Assembly (NCBI GenBank): GCA_051453625.1
Contig: JBOZIK010000001.1
Coordinates: 93,338,750 to 93,402,749, forward strand
Reading direction: 5' to 3'
DNA length: 64,000 bases
Origin: Welwitschia mirabilis
Lineage: Eukaryota; Gnetophyta; Gnetopsida; Welwitschiales
Part shown: in pieces, positions 36,003 through 49,159 of the stretch
How positions within the stretch are numbered: position 1 is the first letter of the stretch
Layout of the letters: every line of letters begins with the position of its first letter
Position numbers and translations under genes: made by a program
Notes under the pieces: model-generated
What the model saw: the letters and a program-made list of their open reading frames with translations, nothing else
Told to the model about the DNA's origin: nothing
Database searches by the model: none

Positions 36003-37420
36003 CAACATCAATGTAGATAAATCTAGCCATTAAATAAGTCATAAAGGAAGAAGTCATTAAATTAATAGATGTTGAAATTATCTATGTCATATCTAATAGT
36101 GAGTGCATTAGTCCTTTGATAATAGTACCTAAGAAAGATGGAAAGTAAATAATGTGTATTGATCTTATAAAATTAAATAAAATAACTAAAAAAGATCATT
36201 ATCCTTTACCTTTTCTTACCCAGATACTTGATAGAATTTAAGGATATGCTTTTTATTGCTTTTTCAATGGGTATAGTGGTTAAAATCAAGTTTGTATTAC
36301 TAATGAGGATCAACCTAAAACTACTTTTACTATATCTTTTAGAACTTTTTCATTTAGATGCATACCTATTAAACTTTGCAATTCTCTTGGTACTTTTTAA
36401 CATGCAATGATAGGTATTTTTTTTGATATGTTATAAGATTTAATTAAAATTTTCATTAATGACTTATCAATTTATGGTAAAAAATTTAAACAAATATTAA
36501 AAATGTTAGAGAAAGTTCTTAATAGATTTNNNNNNNNNNNNNNNNNNNNNNNNNNNNNNNNNNNNNNNNNNNNNNNNNNNNNNNNNNNNNNNNNNNNNNN
36601 NNNNNNNNNNNNNNNNNNNNNNNNNNNNNNNNNNNNNNNNNNNNNNNNNNNNNNNNNNNNNNNNNNNNNNNNNNNNNNNNNNNNNNNNNNNNNNNNNNNN
36701 NNNNNNNNNNNNNNNNNNNNNNNNNNNNNNNNNNNNNNNNNNNNNNNNNNNNNNNNNNNNNNNNNNNNNNNNNNNNNNNNNNNNNNNNNNNNNNNNNNNN
36801 NNNNNNNNNNNNNNNNNNNNNNNNNNNNNNNNNNNNNNNNNNNNNNNNNNNNNNNNNNNNNNNNNNNNNNNNNNNNNNNNNNNNNNNNNNNNNNNNNNNN
36901 NNNNNNNNNNNNNNNNNNNNNNNNNNNNNNNNNNNNNNNNNNNNNNNNNNNNNNNNNNNNNNNNNNNNNNNNNNNNNNNNNNNNNNNNNNNNNNNNNNNN
37001 NNNNNNNNNNNNNNNNNNNNNNNNNNNNNNNNNNNNNNNNNNGTAAAAAATTTAAACCAATATTAAAAATGTTAGAGAAAGTTCTTAATAGATTTATTGT
37101 TAATGATATACATTTAAGTTAGAAAAAGAGTTTCTTTTTAGTTGATAATGGAATTGTCTTAAGTCATAACATTTCAATAAAGGAATTAGCATGGACCTAA
37201 AAAAGTTAGTATCATTAAAAATATTACTTATACAATAAATGTAAAACAAGTTTAATCTTTTCTTAATCATTGTGATTTTTATAATTGTTTTATTTAGGAT
37301 TATGCTAAAATTTGTGAACCCCTTTACTTATTAATTAAAAAAGAAGCTAAATTTGAATAGAATAAATATTGTCAGCTTATTTTTAAAACACTTAAAGACA
37401 AAATCTCTTTTGTACCTATT
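36003..37420 (+). pseudogene. Reverse transcriptase, element C
   Basis: From KDGK near 36135 and DHYPLPFLTQILDRI-type coding near 36195, to the catalytic region KIFINDLSIYG near 36450, where FMDD has become FIND. An N run (36530-37042) interrupts it. The flanks of that run are near-identical, so probably little is missing. Open fragments such as 36228-36410 are in other frames. Confidence 0.75.
36530..37042. other. Assembly gap, 513 N, with duplicated flanks
   Basis: The 53 bp before the gap (36477-36529) and after it (37043-37095) are the same except for one base. Joining the flanks restores a normal reverse transcriptase layout, so the N run is probably spurious. Confidence 0.85.
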
Positions 37421-37940
37421 CTAATGGGACCTAATTGAAATAAAGATTTTGAGTTAATGTGTGATGCTAATAACATTGCCATGGGTGGGGTTCTTTTGTA
37501 AAAGTATGAAAATGATTTTAAGGTTTTATCTCATCATACTAAAAATTTGTCTAAAGCTCAAATGAATTATACTACTATCAAGAAATAAATGTTAGTAATA
37601 ATAGTTTACCTTAATAAGATTATACGCTATCTTTTAGGCTTTCATACAAATGTTTATACTAACCATAAAGCTATTAGATACCTCATGACTAAAAAAGATT
37701 TTAGCGCTAGACTCATTAGATGAATCCTCCTCATGCAAGAATTTAATTTAACTATCATTGATAAAGCAAGTAAGCATAATAGTGTAGCAGATCATTTGTC
37801 ATGTTTTTCTTCTTATCTTAATAATCTTATGATTAATGATTCTTTTTTGGATGAACAAATTTTTGTCATATATTCTACTCATCCTCCTCTTTGGTATACT
37901 AACATAGTTAATTATCTTATTACCATGAAAACACCATAAC
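37421..37940 (+). pseudogene. RNase H, element C
   Basis: FELMCDANNIAMGGVLL near 37450 contains the first catalytic Asp. NYTTIKK marks the second region, with the expected Glu lost. YTNHKAIRYL has Asn for Asp. VADHLSCFS closes the domain (about 37785). The open stretch 37733-37939 is genuine sense sequence of this domain and the following linker. Confidence 0.75.
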
Positions 37941-39850
37941 ATTAGATTCATAATTCAAGAAAATTATTTCTCCATAGAATAGATGATCATGAATGGATAG
38001 AGCCACATCTTTATTGTAGGTGCAAGGACTAAATCATGAGAAAATATGTGTCTAAATGGAAAAAATTAGACATTCTTCATCTTTTTTATGGTGGTATTTG
38101 TGGAGGTTGTTTCACTCTGATTTTTATTGACCTAGTCTTTTTCAAGACTTCTTTAATTCTTTTAGAAGGTGTAATGCTTGTTAACATTATGGTGACCTTA
38201 TTCGTTCTCATGAAATGTCCTTCAAATCTATTCTTAAATGTATATCTTTTGATTATTATGGAATTGATAATATAAATCCTATTAAAACACCTTTCAAGAT
38301 AAGAATTATGTTTTAGTGGTTGTTGACTATATTACTAAATGGATTAAATTTATTCCTACTTTTATGAATGATGTCAAAACTGATTAGTGATCAGGCAACT
38401 CATTTTATTAAGAAAATTTTTAGGAAACTTCTTTTATCCATTAGAATTGAACATAGAATAGCTTATGCTTATCATCCATAAACCAATCATCAAGCAGAAA
38501 ATGCAAAGAGAGAAATTAAGAAAATGTTGTAAAAACTTGTTTTTGTTAATAAGAGATCTTAGACTTCTAAGCTTAATGATGGTCTTTAGGCTTACTATAC
38601 TACCTGGTGTAATAATCTTGGTTTTTTTTTTTACTTATAAACTTGTATATGAAAAAGTTTATGTTTTACCTATTAATGTATGTTATAACGCTTATCATTC
38701 TTCCCATAAACTTAATCTTATAAAACTTTATCAAAATCTTAAAAATAAATTAGTTTAACTTGATCACCTAGATGAAAAACGTACTCATGTTATACATCAT
38801 CAACTCATTCACAAAGCCCAAGATAAGTTCAAACATGATAGAAAGTTACTTTATAAAAAGTTTAAACTATATAATACTAGAATGCATTTTTTACATAACA
38901 AGTTGGCCTTTAAATGACTAGGTCCTTATCTTATAGAGAAAGTACATTCTAATGGCTCTATACAATTTTCAAATAATATGCTAAGGAGATTTAGAAAGTT
39001 AATGGATAAAGGTTGANNNNNNNNNNNNNNNNNNNNNNNNNNNNNNNNNNNNNNNNNNNNNNNNNNNNNNNNNNNNNNNNNNNNNNNNNNNNNNNNNNNN
39101 NNNNNNNNNNNNNNNNNNNNNNNNNNNNNNNNNNNNNNNNNNNNNNNNNNNNNNNNNNNNNNNNNNNNNNNNNNNNNNNNNNNNNNNNNNNNNNNNNNNN
39201 NNNNNNNNNNNNNNNNNNNNNNNNNNNNNNNNNNNNNNNNNNNNNNNNNNNNNNNNNNNNNNNNNNNNNNNNNNNNNNNNNNNNNNNNNNNNNNNNNNNN
39301 NNNNNNNNNNNNNNNNNNNNNNNNNNNNNNNNNNNNNNNNNNNNNNNNNNNNNNNNNNNNNNNNNNNNNNNNNNNNNNNNNNNNNNNNNNNNNNNNNNNN
39401 NNNNNNNNNNNNNNNNNNNNNNNNNNNNNNNNNNNNNNNNNNNNNNNNNNNNNNNNNNNNNNNNNNNNNNNNNNNNNNNNNNNNNNNNNNNNNNNNNNNN
39501 NNNNNNNNNNNNNNNNNNNNNNNNNNNNNNNNNNNNNNNNNNNNNNNNNNNNNNNNNNNNNNNNNNNNNNNNNNNNNNNNNNNNNNNNNNNNNNNNNNNN
39601 NNNNNNNNNNNNNNNNNNNNNNNNNNNNNNNNNNNNNNNNNNNNNNNNNNNNNNNNNNNNNNNNNNNNNNNNNCTTATCTTATAGAGAAAGTACATTCTA
39701 ATGGCTCTATACAATTTTCAATTAATATGCTAAGGAGATTTAGAAAGTTAATGGATAAAGGTTGAAAATATATGAAAAACCTTTTAATGCAACCTTGAAT
39801 ATGATAGAAGCAATTATTTTAGAGGTTTTCCTTGAAAAGAAGAATGTTCA
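37941..39850 (+). pseudogene. Integrase, element C
   Basis: Core: FDYYGIDNINPI with the first catalytic Asp (about 38250), LISDQATHF with the second (about 38380) and QAENAKREIKKML with the Glu (about 38490). All three acidic residues remain, but a deletion before LISDQ and frameshifts break the chain. The C-terminal segment LAFK-LGPYLIEKVHSNG is near 38905. A gap with duplicated flanks follows. Confidence 0.75.
39016..39673. other. Assembly gap, 658 N, with duplicated flanks
   Basis: The 91 bp at 38925-39015 and 39674-39764 match except for one base, and both end in the same ggataaaggttga. The gap is most likely a failed overlap join. The long X-filled frames reported here are artefacts. 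Confidence 0.88.
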
Positions 39851-39918
39851 CTCTACCATTGTCTAAATTATCTCTTAGACTATTCCTTTAGTGAATGCTC
39901 TGCTGTCACTTGATCATC

Positions 39919-40018
39919 NNNNNNNNNNNNNNNNNNNNNNNNNNNNNNNNNNNNNNNNNNNNNNNNNNNNNNNNNNNNNNNNNNNNNNNNNNNNNNNNNN
40001 NNNNNNNNNNNNNNNNNN
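39919..40018. other. Assembly gap, 100 N, probably hiding several kb
   Basis: It lies after ttgatcatc, where copy D continues with a 3.9 kb tail. Sequence resumes about one third into an LTR. Either the tail of C is deleted or it is missing from the assembly. Confidence 0.8.
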
Positions 40019-40861
40019 ACTTCATTAAATTTTTGCCATATATCTTGTACCTTCTTGCATGGATGTGAGGGTCTGGTTGCATCTGTTTGTATTTGCTATT
40101 TTTAGAGTCTTTGTTTGTAATAAATACTTTCTTCTTCCTTGACTCTGACTTTATCTTATTTAACATGAAAATTCTCATGATAGGAGATTGAAGGGCAAGA
40201 GATCCACTCCTTATTGGTGCACAAAGACATCTTCCTTAGTGTTGGACTATGTATCATTCATTGAGGTACTGCTGCTTTGTAACATGAATGTTGATTTGAC
40301 TTAATTAAAGCTCCTTTTTTTTTTTTTTTACATATCTTTTGTTACGTGCATCTACCTTATGGTGTATGTTTTTTTAATTCTGTGACAACTGAATCTATAA
40401 TATAGATCATGATGGAAACTTTTTTAAGATTAATATTACTAGTTTAAATACATTTCATTTCATTTCCTAAATTAACTTTGCATTGTTTTCATATTCTGTT
40501 TGATGCATCTAATATCCTAAGTTAGTCTTGTTCTAGTGACGACTTTCATTAATTGATCTAGATTATATAGGACTGATCTATGTGACAATTGATTTGGTAA
40601 GCAAATAAATGTTGCATTTATAATAGAACTTGCATCTCATTTGCATAGTATATTTATTTGCATTATTATTTTTTTCTACCTAGAGATTACATAAGCATTT
40701 TATTTGAAATCAATTCTCTTTTTTCTCATTTGTGCCTTTAACTGAATTACATTATTTAAATTACTTCCATTTATATTAGTGTGTTGTATTATGAAATATA
40801 TATATTAGTGATTTTTAAGATTTTTAAGGATGCAACATTTGCATAAATACACACCACAACA
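40019..40861 (+). repeat. Inner LTR between C and D (partial)
   Basis: Right-hand 843 bp of an LTR of the B family, ending cacaccacaaca, followed by a primer binding site at 40864. Its left third lies in the gap. Confidence 0.8.
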
Positions 40862-40863
40862 TC

Positions 40864-40882
40864 TTGGAATCATTTCTAGGAA
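40864..40882 (+). other. Primer binding site of element D
   Basis: The sequence ttggaatcatttctagga directly after the inner LTR is a decayed form of the tRNA-Asp-type site seen in C. Confidence 0.65.
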
Positions 40883-40884
40883 AG

Positions 40885-41560
40885 GCTACTTGGATTTTGA
40901 GATCGTTACTTAAATAAGTAGTTAAAATTTCAATTAGATATTTGTATGTAGCAGTACTATATTTTTATAGTAGAATTGTAGGTTTTTATTTCTATGTTCT
41001 TTATTTTATGTTTCAAAAATAATGTTTTATTATCCCCACTATTGTTTAGATAACACATGATGATAATAACCTATGAAACTTAGGGTTTTTCATTTTCTTA
41101 AGAACTAGGATTTTCTCTATCATTCCCTTTGTCATTCATATGACTTAGCAGATGCTTGTGAGTTTTTATTTTGTGTTATTTTGTGTTTCTATTTTTCTAT
41201 GTTTTTTATTTTTAGGTTTTTATGTTTTTTATCATCTAGGTACATCGTCTAGATGATCATAAAGATAACATTTATAAAAATAGAACTGAGTATGTTGGGA
41301 TATGATAAACTTGAGTAAAAAGATAAAATACTAGAGAGAGTAACTATTGACTAAAGAAAACATTTGAGAAGATTTAATTAGCTATCAACTAAACCTAAGT
41401 ACACACATCTCAGGTATACAAAATATTCCAAGAATTAAGCAAGAATCGTTTTCTACATTTATTATTTCTCAATCTAATTTTTCCTTTTAAAAAATCAAAA
41501 GAAGGATTAGCAAAAAATAGTTTTATTGCAATATTGAATTCTATGTAAAAGTAGAAATAA
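40885..41560 (+). other. Element D untranslated leader
   Basis: Non-coding, collinear with the leaders of B and C. It has dyad motifs near 41035, 41110 and 41227. Confidence 0.5.
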
Positions 41561-43190
41561 GTAGCTTCACTTAATCCTCCTATCATTATAGGAACCTCTA
41601 CTATTCTTGTAAATACAAATGCTAATGTTAGTCTTAAAAAACTAATTACAAATAAAAAGTATGAAATTCAAAATCCTTTTAACCTACATCATGGTGATGA
41701 TGTCAAGTTAATAAATCTAAATGAATATCCTATGTTTAATAGATAAATTGATGAAGATCCTCTTTGACATATAGCCTATATTAAATGATTACTGCTTACT
41801 TTAGAAACTAGTAAAACATAAATTAGTGTTTATATTTACATGATTATTGTTCCATCACATTAAAAGAAAAAGTAGAATTATAACTAAGAACTATCCTTCA
41901 TGAAATCTTAAAAACATGAAATCAATCTCAAGAAGCTTTTGTAAAAGGATTTATGAGAGAAACAACAATAAGAACAAGAAAGAAAGAAGTAACAAATTTC
42001 GAACAATAATCTAATGAAGATTATGCCTTTACTTATGAATGATTTTTAATTGTAATTCATTCTAATCTCTTTGATGTATTCACTTAAGAAGAATTAATTG
42101 ATTATTTTTATAGTGGACTTAATAGCCAAATTAAAAAACTTGTAGATGTTTCATGTGGTGGAAAATTAATGAATCTCACATTAGAAAATGCATGGATATT
42201 ATTGGAAAAACTAGTTAAAGTAAGTTAAACATGGCTTAAACCAACACCTAAAGAAAATTATACTATAAGTTAAATAATAAAAGATCTTAAAGAAGTAAAA
42301 CAAGTAAAGGAGAAAGTGAAAATAGAAAATGAACCAACAAATGTTATTAAGGATTTCATAATATCATTAAAAAAAAATCCTTAAATGATTTTAGATGAAA
42401 AAGTAGATACTAAAAATAACGTGGTTAGAACTTACGATTTGTGTGAAGAAAACTATCATATAATAAAAAAGTTTCTTTTATTACTAGCTTACAAAGAAAA
42501 AATTTATGAAGAAGTACATGTCTTTAACTCTAAGTCTTTAAACTTTAGAAATCAAAATTAAAATCAAAACCATTTTCAACCTAAGAGGACAGACAACTTG
42601 AATTTTAATATTTTGAGAACAAATTCAAGAAATTTCAAATAAATCATTCAAATTTTTAACCATTTGGAAATAGATTTACGAATGATAAATTTCAATTAAA
42701 TAACTTAATTTTTAATTAAATTTTTCAAAATTAAAATTATCCACTTAAAAATTTCATTGATAAATTAAGAAAATATCAAGAGAAGACAAATTCAAATATT
42801 GAAAATTTGGTGAATGTTCTTCAGTAAACTATTCTTCCAAATCAAAGACCACAAGGATCACTTGCAATACAACCTTTACCAAATCCTAATAAAGTAAAAA
42901 AAAGATTATAGTTTTATGACAAGAAGTGGAAATAATACACATATCCTACCCATAAGACTTCAATGTTTAAAAATGATAAGAAAGATGATGAAGAAGAAGA
43001 TACTAAAATCTTAGAAAATAATGCTTTTCATTCTACTTTAAGTAATAAGCTAAATAAGAAAAATTCTTCTCAAGATAAAGGAAAAAAACCTACTAACCCT
43101 TAGTTTGATAGATTAATTAACAATTGTACCTTTTATGATCATCTTAAAGCCTTAATACAAGATGTGAGCTAAATTTACTATGTTAAAAAC
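41561..43190 (+). pseudogene. gag, element D
   Basis: Collinear with gag of B and C. The core is at about 41890-42230, with LIDYFYSGLNSQIKKLVDVS near 42087-42147. The knuckle remnant TYDLCEENYHIIKKF near 42430-42475 has Tyr in the first Cys position and has lost the last Cys. Acidic and Lys-rich stretches follow to 43100. Confidence 0.7.
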
Positions 43191-43299
43191 TATTTCAAGA
43201 AAGTCCTAAATATTTTAAGTTGTGGAAAGACCTAATTAGAAGAAAACAAAAATGAGCCATACATAGTAAATTCTTACTAGCCCAATCTATAATCAACTT

Positions 43300-43780
43300 A
43301 CTTTTGTAAAGATGTCCGAAATTTAAGGATTCAAGGTTAGAAATAGTTAGTGTTATATTAAAAGAAAATAAAATAATTAAAAACTCCTCAATCAATATAG
43401 GAGCACATGTTAATATTATTCATTTATACATTTATCAATGACTTAGTTTGGAAAGCATAATTGAGCCTATATGTATTATCTTAGAATTAGTGGGTACTTC
43501 TGGGAAAAAACCTTAAGGATTAATAAAAAATTGATAATTTAAGTTGAAGAACAATTCTATCCAATAGATGTGGTTGTGATTGAAGTTGAGCATAATGAAG
43601 GTTATTTACTTCTTTTTGATAAAGCATTTTGTACAATATCCTATTATATTATTGATACAAGAGCTAAAATAATGGAGTGTTACTTAGAAAATAAAAAGTT
43701 TACCATTAGAGTTTTTGATACTGTTGAAAAAATTCTTGATGATGAGTGGAATATAGAGGAATAAATTAAGCTAACATTAT
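43300..43780 (+). pseudogene. Aspartic protease, element D
   Basis: The active-site loop reads SINIGAHVNIIHLYI near 43388, with the catalytic Asp changed to Asn. The open fragment 43570-43764 holds VVIEVEHNEGYLLLF and MECYLENKKFTIRVFD, the second half of the fold and its linker. Equivalent residues are readable in B and C. Confidence 0.7.
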
Positions 43781-44329
43781 TTTTGTAGCATCATCCACTT
43801 AACGAGAGATGATTAATGCTTCATTAACTCATATTGTATGATAATCCACTTGAAGTAGAAAATTTGAAAGCTTTCAATGATGATGAACTCAACTATGAGC
43901 ATTTAGTAATACATTATTTTGATTGGAAAAATAAAGAAACTAAAATTTAATCTATAAGTAAATTTAATGTCTAAAAAAAAATTGAGATTCCATATTTTAA
44001 GGGATGTCATCCACCCCTGTCATTCAAATGATAATTAGAGATGATAATTAACTCTAACAAAAAATTAACAAAAACTAAAAATCTAAATTTAAATTTGAAA
44101 TATTCAACAAATGTACTAAAATATATCTTTCTATGTGATGATTAGAATAAACCTTTGATAATAAATGAGAATCTCTTTCCTTAACAAGAATCAATTTTAA
44201 TCTCACTTTTAAATTCTAAGATTAATGAATTTTCTTGGACCCACAAAGATTTAGTAGCCATTCATATTTTCATTATTTAATATAACATGTACCTTGAAGA
44301 TAATGTAAAACCTTTTGGATAACCCTAAC

Positions 44330-45115
44330 ATAGGCTAAATCTATCCCTTAAACAAGTTATAAAAGATGAAATCATTAAATTAATCAATGTAAAAATTATT
44401 TATGCCATATTTTATAGTAAGTGGGATAGATCTCTAATGGTAGTTCCTAAGAGAGATGGAAAGTAAAGAATGTGTATTGATTTTAGGAAGGTAAATAAAG
44501 TAATAAAGAAAGGCTATTGTCCTTTACCTTTTCTTAACCAAATACTTGATAGAATCCAAGGAAATGCCTTGTTTTTCTTTTTTGATGGAAATATTAATTA
44601 TAATCAAGTTTGCATAGCTAGTGAGAATGAATCAAATACAACTTTTACTTCACATTCTGGGACATGTGCATTTAGATGCATGCCTTTTGTACTTTGTGAT
44701 ACTCTCGATACTTTTTAATGTGCAATGATGGATATATTTTCTGATATATTAGAGGATTCAATTAAAATTTTTATGGATAAGTTTTCAATTTATGGTAAAA
44801 ACTTTGAATAAATCTTAAAAAGGTTATAGTATGTCCTTAATAGATGCATTGAGGCTAACCTACATTTAAGTTAAAAGAAGAGTTTCTTTCTAGTCGATAA
44901 TGGAATTATCTTAGATTACTATATTTCTAGTAAATGAATTATGATGAACCCTAAAAAGAAAGTATTATTAAAAACATAAATCCTCCAATAAATATAAAAT
45001 AAGTTTGATCTTTCCTTACTTATTGTGATTTTTATCTTCATTTAATTCAATATTGTACTAAAATTTGTAAATCCCTTCATTCATTATTTAAAAAGAAAGC
45101 TAAATTTAAATGTAA
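44330..45115 (+). pseudogene. Reverse transcriptase, element D
   Basis: The open fragment 44470-44718 starts MCIDFRKVNKVIKKGYCPLP and runs through FLNQILDRIQGNA to a CAFRCMPFVLC segment, the finger and palm regions. The catalytic box at 44770-44784 reads FMDKF: the second catalytic Asp is Lys, so it would be inactive even without the stops. Confidence 0.8.
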
Positions 45116-45640
45116 TGGATCTTGTTATCTTGCTTCTAAACCCTTAAATATAAAATCTTTTCCATACCTATTATAATGGGACTTGATTGGAGTAAATACT
45201 TCGAATTAATATGTGATGTTAGTATTATTGCCAATGGGATTCTTAAACAAAAGTATAAAAATGATTTTTAAGTTATATCTTATCATAGAAAACTTTGTCT
45301 AAAGCTCAAAAAAATTATACTACTATTGAGAAAGAAATGTTAGCCATAACCTTTTCCCTTGATAATCTTATATACTATCTTTTATAATTTCTTATAAATG
45401 TTTATACTAATTCTGAAGCTATTAGATTTCTTATGACTAAGAAAGATTTTATTGCTAGACTTGTTACATGGATCCTCCTCATACAAGAACTTAATCTTAC
45501 CATTATTGATAAAGTAGGAAAACATCATAGTGTAGTAGATCATTTGTCATGTCTTTCTTCTTATTTTGATAATCTTGTAATTGATGACTCTTTTTTAGAT
45601 GAAAAATGTTTTGTCATATTTTAGACTCATCCTCCCCCTT
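45116..45640 (+). pseudogene. RNase H, element D
   Basis: FELICDVSIIA near 45204 contains the first catalytic Asp. The open fragment 45433-45624 holds TKKDFIARLVTWILLIQELN and IIDKVGKHHSVVDHLSCLSS, the distal part. The middle is frame-shifted. Confidence 0.7.
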
Positions 45641-46868
45641 AGTATACTAACATATTTAATTATGTTATGATGAAATACTATAACATTGGAGTCATAATAA
45701 AAACAAATCTTTTCTCTATAGAATAGGTGATTATAAATTGATAAATTCACATATTTATCATAGATGTAAAGACTAAATCATGAGAAAATATATGCATAAA
45801 TGAGAAAAATAAAACATCCTTCATCTTTTTCATGGTGGTATTTATGGAGACAAAAAATAGAACTAAAAATTCTTTACTCTAGTTTTTATTGGTCTATTCT
45901 TTTTTATAACTCTTTTAATTTTTCTAGAAGGTGTAATGTATGTCAATGTTATGGTAGCTTATTCATTCTCATAATATCTTTCTTAAATCCATTCTTGAAA
46001 ATAAACCTTTTTGATTATCTGGGAATTGATTTTATAGGCTTTATTAAACCATCTTCTAATAATAAAATTATATTTTAGTGATTTTTGATTATGTTATTAA
46101 ATGGATTTAAGATATTCTGACTTTTATGAATGATGCTCCAAATATTTTGCAATTTTATTAGAACTCAAATTTTTAAATGTTTTAGTTTTTCTAGAATTAT
46201 CATTAGTTATCAAAGAAATCATTTTATATATCATCGTTTTAAGAGACTTCTTTTATCCATTAGAATTTAATATAGAATAGCTTATACATATCATTCACAA
46301 ACCAATGGTCAAGCTAAAAATTCAAATAAAGGAATAAAGAAAATGCTTCAAAAACTTGTCTCTATTAATAAGAAACCTTAGTCTTATAAGCTTAATAATG
46401 TTCTTTAAGCTTACCATACTACTTGGTATAATTTTATTGTTTTTCCACCTTATAAACTTGTGTTTGAAAAAGATTTTATTTTATTAGTTAATGTGCTTAT
46501 AACTCTTATCATTTCTCCTATTAACTTAATCTTGTAAACCTTTATGAAAATCTTAAAAATATATTAGTCTAACTTAATCACTTAGATTAAAAAATTACAT
46601 GTACTATACATTATTAACTCGTTTAGAAAGCCCAAGCTAAGTTTAAATATAATAAAAAGTTACTTCATAAAAAGTTTGAACTTGGTTAACTTGTTCTTTT
46701 ATACAACACTAAAGTTCATATTTTACATAACAAGTTTCCCTATAAATCTTTAGTCCCTTATCCTATTGAGAAAATAAATTCTAATGATTACATTAATATT
46801 TCTAACTTATACACTAAGGAATTCAAAAAGTTAATGATAAAAGGTTGAAAATATATTTAAAAATCTTT
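45641..46868 (+). pseudogene. Integrase, element D
   Basis: FDYLGIDFIGFIKPSSNNKI (about 46010) keeps the first catalytic Asp. At the second position IIISYQRNHF has Tyr for Asp. GQAKNSNKGIKKML has Lys for the catalytic Glu. The C-terminus ends near ELVLLYNTKVHILHNKF-type coding at 46700 and a KVNDKRLK-like end. It is dead by both residue loss and stops. Confidence 0.75.
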
Positions 46869-49150
46869 CAATGAAATCTTGAACATGATAGAAGCAATTG
46901 TCTTGGACGTTTCCCTAGGAGTAATTCCTCTTTATCATTGTCTGAATTATTTCTTAGTATATTCCTTTAGTGGATGTTATGATGTTACTTGATCATCGTT
47001 AACTTGACTTACATGTTTTCTTTATGGAGTTTCCATAACTAGTATTTGTACTTGGGCATTTTATAGTGAGAAGATTGGATTTATTTAATCTTAAGACATT
47101 CACATATCTATGAACTTTATTTTAAAAGAATATGCCTTAGTTATTGTGATTTTTTTTAAAGGTATGAGATCTTTGGTTGTTTAGATGTTTTCTTTTCTAT
47201 CTTTCATATCACTTATTCATCTTCATCTTTTTGAGTATGTGATCATGTGGAAATTATTTATGAGGCAAAAAATAATGATCTTGATCTATTGTATCTATGC
47301 TAAACTACATGGTTATCATGATATCCTATCATACTAGGATAAGTTTTTCTGAAAGGAAGCTTTGGTAGCATTGGTAGATGTGGGAACTTTACTTAAGATT
47401 AGTTATCCATGCTTTGTGAGCCCTTACTTTTTTGACTATGGCTTCACTTCCCTCATTATGCAAAGTAGTAATAAAAATTTGAGGCTATGGGACTAGTGGT
47501 GTTCCTAGTATTATTAGAAGAATTTATTATTTTTTAGACTCTTATTATTCTCACATAATCATTTTCCTAGTACTATTAAAGGCATTTTTTATTTTCTAGA
47601 CTCTTAGTATTCTCATGTAATCAATTTACTTTTGAGGATTTCTATGTTCTTTGGGGTGTGAGTAGGTGATTTCATTTCTAAGTAGTTTTTGATCTTATCA
47701 TTCATTATTTGAAGCACTTTATTTTTTCTATCATCATAATCACTACCTTTTTGAGTGGAACTTTATGGAGATGATACATTTTGTTATGCATTTTTACTTA
47801 GAAAACTTTATGAGGTCTTTCAAGGGGGTTTGCTAGGTTAGATTTTAGGGTAGATAAGCTATCTTCTTCATGTTTCTTATATCTATTTTTATTCTAATTT
47901 TATTTAGTTCTTTAGTATGTTATTTCGACTTTGTTTTTATACTTTTTCATCATCATTTAGGACTTTATCATTTAGTAGTTTCCTTATTATTACCCATATT
48001 GGATTTTATCAATTAAAATTTAATTATATTTTAGCATTTTAATTAAATTATTTTCATGATATTTATGAGATTCTTTAAGTCTTTTGAAGTTCTACATATT
48101 TTAAGGATCATATTTTAGTTTAGGCACATTTATTCAGTTTTATTTGATAGCTTTCATTCTACCTAGTGCATTTTATTACCTTATCCTTTGATCTCTTTGA
48201 GGTTTTCTCATCATCCTCATTCATCATGACTCTTTACCATTTTCAATTTTTTAATCTTCTTGATACATTCATGCTGATATATAATCCTAACTTGTTTGAG
48301 TAACATCTTAACTTTTTTGAAATATTATCAAAGTACCATTATCCACCTAGTCATCCAAATTTTACTGGAGGATGACATTGAGCTTTTTCCTAATAGTCAT
48401 TCTAGGGCTGACATCTAGATGTTGTAATCAGATGAAAGTGTGATAAAACCATGGATTGATTGATTTTCCTTCATTTTTCTTCCATTCTCTATATGTTTGC
48501 TTATTCTATTGATAGATGATAATGTATTTGAATCTTATCAATGTTCTGGAACTTATCCCAATCAAATTTTTATCCTAGATTCTTAGATTTCACTAGTTTT
48601 TGCAAAATGAGGTATGTTTTTCTCTCTATCTCTTTTTTTATTTTATTTTTGCTCTCATTTTTTAGCCTTTTAGCATGTATTTTCCAGGTATATTATCTAT
48701 TTTTTCCTACTCTTTGATTTAAAACTTACAGATCTAGTTGTTACATGTTTTTTACAAGATAAGATGAATTGTGCACTTTATAAGGTAGAATTAGGTTTTT
48801 ATCTTTAAAACCTCATTTTATCACAAACCATAAGTCAAAATGTAGTGTTCCTTTAAGTAAAATTAATGAGTATGATGCACTCTATGTTTCTAGTAGATTA
48901 AAATTTTCATTTAAGAACTTCCATTTTTCACCTTATGTGGGGGCCACCTAATTTACATGTTTTAACTTTTTCCCATGTTTTAACTTTTTATTAATACAAT
49001 TAGGTAATACTATATGTATTGACATTTTTGGAGGAAGGGTAATAAATATTTTACAATTATATTTTATAATTTTTACACTTTAAAAAATAATTCATGGGGT
49101 CGTTTCAAGCTTCTATGTGATACATCTTAGAGATTTCCACTTGATTTCGT
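46869..49150 (+). other. Element D tail, proximal non-coding part
   Basis: Collinear with 18881-20880 of B. It contains no recognised domain; dyad motifs lie near 48347 and 48407. Confidence 0.5.
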
Positions 49151-49159
49151 GTGACATTT

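Noticed and set aside
36503-39765. Long frames of 187, 262 and 250 residues
   Set aside because: Almost entirely N translated as X; two of them run across gaps with duplicated flanks.
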